Below, piece after piece: positions 36,232 to 42,293 of a stretch of 42,293 bases of DNA. The translations under genes and the position numbers were made by a program. Position 1 is the first letter of the stretch. Each line of letters opens with the position of its first letter. The notes beneath the pieces were generated by a model. The model had not been told where the DNA came from. It saw only the letters and a program-made list of their open reading frames with translations, and searched no databases. Source of the stretch: Eubacterium sp. (GTDB taxonomy: Bacteria; Bacillota; Clostridia; Lachnospirales; Lachnospiraceae); contig JAFUDC010000119.1 of NCBI GenBank assembly GCA_017459345.1, forward strand, positions 1 to 42,293, written 5' to 3'.

Positions 36232-37482
36232 TTAATCAAGGGCCTTAATGTTGCTGACATAAATCTTCTCCACAGACCGGATATCATCCAGGAATTCATC
36301 TATGCTGCGGTAGGAATCCCAGTGAAGAAGCATCTGATGGTTCAAAACGATGGAATAGCACATGGCGTTATGCCGCTGTACAGGGTCAGCGATGTCATCA
36401 TAATCCGGGAAGGGGATGACTCCCACGATCCTGCCCAGCATAGCGCTGGCGGAAAAACCGATGAACTCTCTTAAGGATGTCAGACAAAAGTCATCCAGAA
36501 GTCCAGGAACATCCCGGTATTCCGGCTTCGCATATCTGCGGAAATAGTGGCAGAAGTACTTGCAGAAGCTCTCATAGGTATCCTTTATAATAAAGAGGCA
36601 GTAAGCCTTGTATGCCTCCCTGTCATTCTCAGAATCAAATGGACGGAAGGTAGCGGCGGCATACTGGGTAAGGAAGTTCTGCAGGAAGTATCCCATATCA
36701 TAGGAGAACGGCCCGCAGAAGGTATACTCCATGTCAATAACCTTGGCCTCTGTGTCACTGGCAAAGATGTTGGAGGTATGAAGGTCGCCGTGAATCAGGC
36801 ACTCACCTTTGGTCATAAAGAGGTGGCGCAGGCGCTGCCTGGAGACAATGATTGCAGGATCCGCACATACTCTCCTGGAAAATGTAATAAAATCAGGGTC
36901 TAAGGGACGTCCTACCGTGTCCTCCGGAGTGGTGCTGTTTAAGAACATACCCACGTCCATGATCTCCCTCATGGTGGCATTCATGAAATGCACAGAAAGG
37001 TCTCTGAAGACCTTGCTTTCCAGATAGTACTCCGAGGTGTAAAAGTTATTGGCGGCCATGTAGCGGCCGATATGTTCTCCCAGAAGGGGGAACTGAACTC
37101 CTTTGAGAAGCTGAAAGCGGGAGATCTTTAAGTAGGATACATCCTCAGTGATAAAAACACGGTTCTCCGTATCCAAATCATATACAGCAGGAACCAGATC
37201 AGGAACGATGGCCCTGCGCAGGAGCAGGGAATCATACTCCAGCTTATATCGGTTGATGTCCAGCTGGAAAGACCCGCCGGATCTGGCCTGGACGGTAGAC
37301 TGCTTGACGATCAGATGATGTTCGCCATCAGAAACCCGGAAGACGAAGTTGATAAAACCATCTCCATCCTCCTCCGTGCTGCCCTCTCCGACAGCAGAAA
37401 CCTGGATCTTGCCCTGTATATTAAAAAAATCAAGCCTTGAATGCACATATTCTGCTACATTCTCTTTGGTAAGAATTATCAA
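36232..37482 (-). CDS. MtnK-like sugar kinase (APH fold), copy B
   Basis: 416 aa, clearly homologous to copy A throughout (ILTKENVAEYVHSRLDFF, LRHLFMTKGECLIHGDLHTS, VIDMEYTFCGPFSYDMGYF). The substrate may be different, as the mid-regions differ and many residues around the lid are changed. Start taken as TTG 37482 (MIILTKENV), about 7 nt after AAGGGGGTG and aligned with copy A; an ATG at 37509 lies upstream of that ribosome site. Gap to copy A is 18 nt. Confidence 0.75.
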   Translation of the reverse strand: MIILTKENVAEYVHSRLDFFNIQGKIQVSAVGEGSTEEDGDGFINFVFRVSDGEHHLIVKQSTVQARSGGSFQLDINRYKLEYDSLLLRRAIVPDLVPAVYDLDTENRVFITEDVSYLKISRFQLLKGVQFPLLGEHIGRYMAANNFYTSEYYLESKVFRDLSVHFMNATMREIMDVGMFLNSTTPEDTVGRPLDPDFITFSRRVCADPAIIVSRQRLRHLFMTKGECLIHGDLHTSNIFASDTEAKVIDMEYTFCGPFSYDMGYFLQNFLTQYAAATFRPFDSENDREAYKAYCLFIIKDTYESFCKYFCHYFRRYAKPEYRDVPGLLDDFCLTSLREFIGFSASAMLGRIVGVIPFPDYDDIADPVQRHNAMCYSIVLNHQMLLHWDSYRSIDEFLDDIRSVEKIYVSNIKALD

Positions 37483-37582
37483 GGCAGACACCCCCTTGGT
37501 ATCATTCATGAATCAGATTGTAATAAGAAAGCAAGCGTTTCTCATCATATTGAAAAATTGGCAAGCTCTTGAACTGTTGTAA

Positions 37583-38062
37583 TCAATCAAAGTAATCATC
37601 CGCATAGATTGAGGCATTATCCGTCTTATAGCGGTCCAGAATCCGATGGATATTATCCATCAGAGCGTCAATGCCCTCTCCGGTGTAGGAGCTTACCGGG
37701 AAGATATCCCTGCAGCCGGCCAGCTCCAGATAAGACCTTCCCTGCTTCTGATTGGAATCTTCACTGTCAATCTTGGTAAGAATCCCGATTACGGGTTTGG
37801 CAAACTTGGTGGATACTCCGCCGGAAAACCAGCAGTCCTCGCTGGTGGAATCCTGCACCAGTCCTATGATATCCGCATCATAGGAGGTAATGGTCAGTGA
37901 ACCCCAGTAGCCGCGCTGCTGCATGTACTCCCCGGGAGTATCTATGAAATTGCCCACATATTCAACAGCCTGTGTCTTGTCATATTTAATCTCTTTGTCA
38001 CGGAGCCTTTGTATCAGCGTGGTCTTGCCTGCCGCAGAAGGTCCGATGAGCATAATTCTCAT
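37583..38062 (-). CDS. pduV: PduV/EutP-family small GTPase
   Basis: 159-aa Ras-like GTPase. P-loop GPSAAGKTTL, switch region YVGNFIDTPGEY and G4 motif TKID are present. In Salmonella PduV attaches to the compartment surface and is linked to its movement; EutP is reported to have kinase activity. It follows pduU by 26 nt. Confidence 0.92.
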   Translation of the reverse strand: MRIMLIGPSAAGKTTLIQRLRDKEIKYDKTQAVEYVGNFIDTPGEYMQQRGYWGSLTITSYDADIIGLVQDSTSEDCWFSGGVSTKFAKPVIGILTKIDSEDSNQKQGRSYLELAGCRDIFPVSSYTGEGIDALMDNIHRILDRYKTDNASIYADDYFD

Positions 38063-38088
38063 ATCATGTTAACTCCAAAATGTCCAAA

Positions 38089-38469
38089 TCATGTCTTAGT
38101 GATAGAAACCGCATCAAAGCCCAGCTTATTATAGAATGTACTGATAACACTGTTTAAGGCAGCTTCTACATTGGCAGTGGAGCCGACAATGATAACAGAT
38201 CCCGAAAAGCGGTCGACAAATCCAAGCTTGATGGACGCCGCCTTGGTGCAGATATCTGCCGCAATGATGGTCGCTTCCGACGGAGTGATGGTCATGATGC
38301 CGATGGCATCGTGGTAATCATCAGGAAGCCCCAGCTTCTTATATACAGAAGCCTTGGGTCTGGTGACCATATGTGCAAGTGTAATCTGCTTACCGGGAAC
38401 ATACTCCTGTATCATACGGGATTTATCTTCCGCATTGATACCGTTGTTGATCATATCTCTGGTTCCCAT
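38089..38469 (-). CDS. pduU: Permuted BMC-H shell protein PduU/EutS
   Basis: 126-aa circularly permuted BMC protein ([20 protein letters not shown]-terminal beta-barrel strand, [35 protein letters not shown]). In PduU the N-terminal strands form a six-strand barrel that plugs the hexamer pore. First gene of the minus-strand pduU-pduV-kinase operon. Start after AAAGGGGATATTT. Confidence 0.94.
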   Translation of the reverse strand: MGTRDMINNGINAEDKSRMIQEYVPGKQITLAHMVTRPKASVYKKLGLPDDYHDAIGIMTITPSEATIIAADICTKAASIKLGFVDRFSGSVIIVGSTANVEAALNSVISTFYNKLGFDAVSITKT

Positions 38470-38562
38470 AAATATCCCCTTTCATTATTACTATAATCTC
38501 AGTTTATCTCAGTCTCTCACAACCAGTAAAATAAAGAGATTACGGGAAAACAATTCAATCGC

Positions 38563-38592
38563 AATCACCCGGTGATTACGCATACATGTATG
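38563..38592. promoter_or_regulatory. Two adjacent palindromes upstream of pduU
   Basis: AATCACCCGGTGATT (38563-38577) has perfect 7-bp arms around one base, and CATACATGTATG (38581-38592) is a perfect 12-bp palindrome three bases away. They lie about 95-120 bp upstream of pduU, whose leader has TATAGT as a possible -10. Operator function is inferred. Confidence 0.5.
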
Positions 38593-38654
38593 ATATGTAA
38601 AGGGAGAGTGCATGAGGGCATACTATCTCCTTATACATAGTTTGTTTCTATTGT

Positions 38655-38817
38655 ACAGAAAATCACGGAAAAAGTAAATAAAAATAGTCGCATCTGATAT
38701 ATATTTTTTTGTACTTTATCTGTTTATTCTTCACCTGTCAGGACAAAAAGCTATCGGTTTATCTATATCTTCCATCGGAACGAAAGCTATCAATCTTTAT
38801 AAATCTTCCATCAGGAC
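38655..38817 (+). repeat. 163-bp direct repeat, left copy
   Basis: Runs from ACAGAAAATCACGG to CATCAGGAC and matches 40983-41146 with about a dozen differences. Its second half contains 36-bp subrepeats (38750-38785 and about 38786-38821) sharing ATCTTCCATC. AT-rich, no open frame. Confidence 0.9.
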
Positions 38818-38849
38818 GGGTCTTTGACAGTTGAATATCTTTAATTTTT

Positions 38850-38879
38850 CGCTAACTGGCTTGGTTAGCGGATTTTTTT
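38850..38879 (+). terminator. Terminator upstream of the transposase
   Basis: CGCTAAC (38850-38856) pairs with GTTAGCG (38864-38870), loop TGGCTTG, followed by seven T. It would block outside transcription from entering the transposase, a usual IS self-control feature. Confidence 0.85.
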
Positions 38880-38900
38880 GTCAAAAAATATATTTTTATA

Positions 38901-38929
38901 TTGCGTATCACTAAGCACTGTGTTATACT
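38901..38929 (+). promoter_or_regulatory. Transposase promoter
   Basis: TTGCGT (38901-38906), 17 bp, TATACT (38924-38929), 24 bp before the start codon. Lies just after the upstream terminator. Confidence 0.7.
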
Positions 38930-38953
38930 ATATATAGGATTATGGAGGTGTTT

Positions 38954-40663
38954 ATGCGATTAAAAATAACTAAATCTGCTCATTCAAACTCTTATTCTGT
39001 GATAAAATCAGCATACAAGAACAAGAAGATCACCAGTGTTGTAGTCGAACGTCTCGGCAACGACAAATATATCTGTGAAACTTATGGCGTGGACGATGCC
39101 GAAGCCTGGGCCAGGGCCCATGTCGCTGAATTAAATGAAAAAGCAAAAGAAGATGCTTCTGTCTCCATAGCTTTTTCTCCTGTGCGCTCTATCCCTCTGG
39201 ATAAACAAAGATCCTTTAATGCCGGATATCTCTTCCTTCAGGATATCTATTATGACCTGGGGCTCCATAAGATCTGTACTGCCATTAAACGAAAATATAA
39301 ATTTTCCTATAATCTTAACTCTATCCTCTCCAGGCTGGTCTATTCCAGGATCCTCTATCCCGGTTCCAAAAAGAATACTGCGGAGCAGTCCCTTAAGTTC
39401 ATAGAAGCTCCAGATTTTGAATTGCATCAGATCTACAGGGCCTTAAGCCTGCTCGCTGCTGAATCAGACTATATCCAGTCCATCCTCTATAGGAACAGCC
39501 TGAAAATGTCTGCCCGCAGAACAGATGTCATCTACTATGACTGTACCAACTATTACTTCGAGACCGAAGAAGCTGACGGGGACAGACAATACGGCTATTC
39601 CAAGGAGCACCGGCCCAACCCCATCGTACAGATGGGACTCTTCATGGACAGGGACGGCATCCCCCTGGCTTTCTGCATCAATCCCGGCAATACCAATGAA
39701 CAGGTCACCCTGCGGCCTCTAGAGCAGAAACTCCTCTCTGATTTCTCCTTGTCCAGGTTCATAGTCTGTACAGATGCCGGACTGTCTTCCACAGAAAGCC
39801 GAATCTTCAACAACAGGGGTGGACGTGCTTTCATCACAACGCAGTCTGTGAAAAAGCTGAAGCAGTACCAGGAAGAATGGCTCCTTGATGAGGACGGATG
39901 GAGCAGACCTGGCTGTCCCGGGGAAGTATTCCGCCTGTCAGATCTGGATGAAGAAAAAGATAAAGAGACAGTTTTATATAAAGAACGATGGATCAATGAG
40001 GATGGTCTGGAACAGCGGATCATAGCCAGCTACTCCCTGAAATACCGGGACTATACCAGAGCCCTGCGCCAGCGCCAGGTGGAAAGAGCAAAAAAGAAAG
40101 TGGCCCATCCCTCAGGACTCAAAAACAGGAGGCCGACTGATGATAAACGGTTCATCAAAGAAGAACGGTGTACTAAAGAAGGCGAGGTCGCTGAACACTC
40201 TGTGTATTCCATCAATGAAGAAAGGATTGCCCAGGAAGAAAAATATGATGGCTTTTATGCGGTCTGTACTAATCTGGAAGATGAGGCGGAAGAAATCATC
40301 CGGGTTAACCGGCAGCGCTGGCAGATCGAAGAGTGTTTTCGCATCATGAAGCATGAGTTCAAGGCAAGGCCTGCCTATCTCCAGAGGGATGAGCGCATCA
40401 AAGCCCACTTTATGACCTGCTTTATCGCCCTGATCATCTTTCGTTACCTGGAGATACGCATGGAAAATAAATATACAGCAGAAACCCTTATACAGCAACT
40501 CAGGGATATGAATATGACAAAGATAGAAGGGTATGGATACATCCCATCATACGACAGGACGGAACTGACAGACCGTCTGCATCAGGAATTCGGATTCGAC
40601 ACATCAAAAGAGCTGATACCCATAGCAAAAATGAGAAATATATGTAAGAACACAAAAAAATAA
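38954..40663 (+). CDS. IS1634-family DDE transposase
   Basis: 569-aa IS4/IS1634-type transposase. Catalytic acids are visible in the DCTNYYFE (first Asp), CTDAGLSS (second Asp) and RWQIEECFRIMKHEF (Glu, with the YREK-like helix) motifs. The N-terminal part (about 1-130) carries the IS1634 region KITSVVVERLGN. Appears intact, with no stop or frameshift. Start chosen at ATG 38954, 5 nt after GGAGG; ATG 38942 precedes that ribosome site. Located between the Pdu cluster and spoIID. Confidence 0.9.
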   Translation: MRLKITKSAHSNSYSVIKSAYKNKKITSVVVERLGNDKYICETYGVDDAEAWARAHVAELNEKAKEDASVSIAFSPVRSIPLDKQRSFNAGYLFLQDIYYDLGLHKICTAIKRKYKFSYNLNSILSRLVYSRILYPGSKKNTAEQSLKFIEAPDFELHQIYRALSLLAAESDYIQSILYRNSLKMSARRTDVIYYDCTNYYFETEEADGDRQYGYSKEHRPNPIVQMGLFMDRDGIPLAFCINPGNTNEQVTLRPLEQKLLSDFSLSRFIVCTDAGLSSTESRIFNNRGGRAFITTQSVKKLKQYQEEWLLDEDGWSRPGCPGEVFRLSDLDEEKDKETVLYKERWINEDGLEQRIIASYSLKYRDYTRALRQRQVERAKKKVAHPSGLKNRRPTDDKRFIKEERCTKEGEVAEHSVYSINEERIAQEEKYDGFYAVCTNLEDEAEEIIRVNRQRWQIEECFRIMKHEFKARPAYLQRDERIKAHFMTCFIALIIFRYLEIRMENKYTAETLIQQLRDMNMTKIEGYGYIPSYDRTELTDRLHQEFGFDTSKELIPIAKMRNICKNTKK

Positions 40664-40687
40664 AAACAGTCCGTAAGGACAGAAAGA

Positions 40688-40816
40688 GATTGCTTCCTCT
40701 TGATCGAAAACTGCCACATCAGTTCCTGCCCTGTCAAGGCCGGAGCCGTCAAACGGTGCTTTGCAGCCTTGACAGGACAGGATTGATGTGGAAAAGGCAG
40801 ACAAGAGGAAGCAATC
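40688..40816. repeat. 129-bp long imperfect hairpin
   Basis: Outer arms GATTGCTTCCTCTTG (40688-40702) and CAAGAGGAAGCAATC (40802-40816) are perfect complements. Inside, CCACATCA (40714-40721) pairs with TGATGTGG (40784-40791) and CCTGTCAAGGC (40730-40740) with GCCTTGACAGG (40766-40776); the tip has CCGT/ACGG. It lies 25 bp after the transposase stop. Overall architecture resembles 34835-34964. Confidence 0.85.
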
Positions 40817-40918
40817 CGGTAGTATGCCGACATATCCCGGCTGAATAGGATGATTCTCAAAAAAATTTCCCATCTGGTAGAAAAAGCAGAAGAATACGCA
40901 TGTTAGTTAACATTAAAG

Positions 40919-40962
40919 AAGGCCCTGAAAAGCGCATGAACAGTACTTATCGGGGCCTTTTG
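40919..40962 (+). terminator. Terminator near the right end of the IS
   Basis: AAGGCCCTGA (40919-40928) pairs with TCGGGGCCTT (40950-40959) with one G-T, then TTTT after a 21-nt loop. Weak T-run. Insulates the transposase from downstream genes. Confidence 0.6.
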
Positions 40963-40982
40963 GCTTCATTTATGTGTCAAAG

Positions 40983-41146
40983 ACAGGAAAATCACAGAAA
41001 AAGTAAATAAAAATAGTCGCATCTGATATATATTTTTTTGTACTTTATCTGTTAATTCTTCTTCTGTCAGGACAAAAACCTATAGGTTTATATAAATCTT
41101 CCATCAGAACAAAAGCTATCAATCTTTATAAATCTTCCATCAGGAC
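40983..41146 (+). repeat. 163-bp direct repeat, right copy
   Basis: About 93% identical by eye to 38655-38817, in the same orientation. Contains 36-bp subrepeats at 41079-41114 and 41115-41150, both ending AACAAAA or GACAAAA. The rest of the 40664-41212 gap holds the long hairpin, the terminator and no convincing gene. Confidence 0.9.
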
Positions 41147-41212
41147 AAAAACAGTCGGTCTTCATGAAAACCTGCAGTCCTATAATAAGGCTATCCGGCA
41201 TATAATAGTAAA

Positions 41213-42136
41213 ATGAAAAAATTATTCAGGCTGTTTCTGTTCTCTCTTTCCGCAATACTGATTCCCGGAATAATAACCCTGATCTTTACCGGGGGATCAG
41301 ATAAAGGACAGCGTAAGATGGGAATACAGATAGAACAGGCAGACGGCAAATATATTGATGGAGAAGAATATGTGATGGGGATGGCAGCTTCCGAATTGTC
41401 CTATATCAGAGAAAAGGAGGCATTGAAGGCATGGATGATCGTCTGCAGGACGAATCTGCTTAAGGCAGTCGGGAGAGCGAAGACGGTAAAGGAAAGCAAT
41501 CTGACCCTGGATTACATTTCCCAGGAAAAGCTTATGGAGTCAAACGGAAAGAGAAGTTATATGGAATACCGGAACAGACTTCGGGAGGCCTCTGAGGAAA
41601 CCTTCGGGCAGGTGCTGGTCTATGAGGATGAGCTGATCGATGCCCTCTATCATCAGGTGTCCGGTGGGGAGACAATCTCTTCTAAGGAGATTTATGATGT
41701 GGAGGTGCCTTATCTGAAAGCTGTTGAAAGCCCCCAGGATGTGGAATCGGCGGAATACTTGGGAGTAAAGATGATTACATATAAGGAATGTGCGCAGATC
41801 TTAAGCAAAAATGGCAAGAAGGAAACGGAAAAAAGCTGCAGGAAAAATCTTACTGTCACTAATCAGACAAAACATGGATATGTAAAGGAGGTATCCACAA
41901 AGAAGAACAGCTGGATCGGGGAGGAGTGGAAGGAACTGTTTGGCTTAAGTTCCACCTGTTTCAGTCTGGAAAACTATGAGGATCAGCTTCGCATGGTCAC
42001 TCTGGGCAGGGGACATGGCATGGGGTTGAGCCTTTATGGTGCCAATGCCCTGGCAGGAGATAAGAAAGCGGAACAGATTCTTTCCTGCTATTATCCCGGG
42101 GTGGAGATTGACGATATGGATTCTTATCTTCCCTGA
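41213..42136 (+). CDS. spoIID: Stage II sporulation protein D
   Basis: 307-aa membrane-anchored lytic transglycosylase that, with SpoIIP and SpoIIM, drives engulfment. One N-terminal membrane segment (about residues 5-27). Family blocks: EEYVMGMAASEL (catalytic Glu), EALKAWMIVCRTN, LYHQVSGGETISSKE and GRGHGMGLSLYGANALA. No good ribosome site precedes ATG 41213; the upstream TCCGGCATATAATA may contain a SigmaE -10, leaving a very short leader. Confidence 0.92.
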   Translation: MKKLFRLFLFSLSAILIPGIITLIFTGGSDKGQRKMGIQIEQADGKYIDGEEYVMGMAASELSYIREKEALKAWMIVCRTNLLKAVGRAKTVKESNLTLDYISQEKLMESNGKRSYMEYRNRLREASEETFGQVLVYEDELIDALYHQVSGGETISSKEIYDVEVPYLKAVESPQDVESAEYLGVKMITYKECAQILSKNGKKETEKSCRKNLTVTNQTKHGYVKEVSTKKNSWIGEEWKELFGLSSTCFSLENYEDQLRMVTLGRGHGMGLSLYGANALAGDKKAEQILSCYYPGVEIDDMDSYLP

Positions 42137-42201
42137 AAACATTTTGCTATTCAGTGTATATATTTTCACTTTCCGGTAAAAATATAGCCAGAGGTGATAA
42201 T

Positions 42202-42293
42202 ATGAAGAAAGCAAAAAGAATCTTGGAAAAGAAATACATGTCTACTTTGGTTATTGCAGCATTTTTAGCTCTATCCGTCCTGACAGCCAACAA
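42202..42293 (+). CDS. Start of a membrane-anchored protein, cut by the window
   Basis: Thirty codons are visible, starting at ATG 42202 after GAGGTGAT. A basic head (KKAKRILEKKY) and a hydrophobic segment (TLVIAAFLALSVLTA) show an N-terminal anchor. After spoIID this is often an M23-family peptidase such as SpoIIQ; the fold itself is outside the window, so this is only a contextual guess. Confidence 0.6.
   Translation, partial: MKKAKRILEKKYMSTLVIAAFLALSVLTAN

Larger units (their letters stand above)
38820..40984 (+). mobile_element. IS1634-like insertion sequence
   Basis: About 2.16 kb. GTCTTTGACA at 38820-38829 and TGTCAAAGAC at 40975-40984 are perfect 10-bp inverted repeats that could be the element ends. 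They enclose a terminator, a promoter, the DDE transposase, a 130-bp hairpin and a second terminator. No clear target duplication is seen, so the exact boundaries are uncertain. Confidence 0.6.

Noticed and set aside
40582..40873. Short minus-strand frames across the long hairpin
   Set aside because: They overlap the transposase end and hairpin, lack ribosome sites and show no family pattern.
38655..41146. Direct repeats as an IS target duplication
   Set aside because: 163 bp with about 7% divergence is far from the few identical base pairs an IS makes on insertion.
38750..41150. 36-bp repeats that recall CRISPR repeat length
   Set aside because: The units are directly adjacent with no spacers, only two per site, and no cas gene is present.

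Overview
The window comes from an anaerobic, spore-forming Firmicute, most likely a Lachnospiraceae (Clostridium cluster XIVa) gut bacterium. The evidence is the sporulation set (SpoVT, YabP, YabQ, SpoIIE, SpoIID), strong AGGAGG-type ribosome binding sites, a T-box in front of ileS, and gene order around spoVT-hup-rqcP-yabP-yabQ-divIC-spoIIE-tilS-hpt-ftsH. The genus cannot be fixed from sequence reading alone.

Region 1 (1-8256) is core chromosome: spoVT; hup and rqcP on the minus strand; yabP-yabQ-divIC; an elongator tRNA-Met with its own promoter and terminator; spoIIE (a form with no membrane domain); tilS; hpt; ftsH. Region 2 (8257-15240) holds a terminator, a membrane-anchored SH3 protein, a T-box leader with an Ile (ATC) specifier, an ileS reading frame broken by one in-frame TAG at 11472-11474, and glgP.

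Region 3 (15332-38592) is a complete B12-dependent diol (1,2-propanediol/glycerol) dehydratase bacterial microcompartment (Pdu-type BMC) locus. It opens with a regulatory block: a free-standing corrinoid-binding protein, a soluble PocR-domain histidine kinase, an AraC-type response regulator and the alcohol dehydrogenase PduQ. After a regulated promoter region come pduA-B-C-D-E-G-H, a PduK-like shell protein with a very long acidic repeat tail, pduL, eutJ, a flavoprotein-like gene, pduN-O-P-S-T. A terminator and a three-copy 18-bp repeat then precede a 115-aa unknown gene. Convergent to it lies a minus-strand operon pduU-pduV and two MtnK-like small-molecule kinases. Together the genes encode conversion of diol to aldehyde inside a shell (PduCDE, reactivated by PduGH with cofactor supplied by PduO), oxidation to acyl-CoA and acyl-phosphate (PduP, PduL), reduction to alcohol (PduQ) and electron transfer (PduS/PduT).

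Region 4 (38600-42293) contains an intact IS1634-like transposase gene between two 163-bp direct repeats, long hairpins and terminators, then spoIID and the first 30 codons of a further membrane protein.

The most novel material is in the BMC locus: a corrinoid protein plus PocR kinase as a possible two-input (B12 plus diol) sensor, twin MtnK-like kinases that may salvage dehydratase cofactor debris, a shell protein with a PEA-repeat tail ending in a polybasic segment, and a three-hairpin RNA between pduB and pduC. The in-frame amber codon in ileS also needs resolving.
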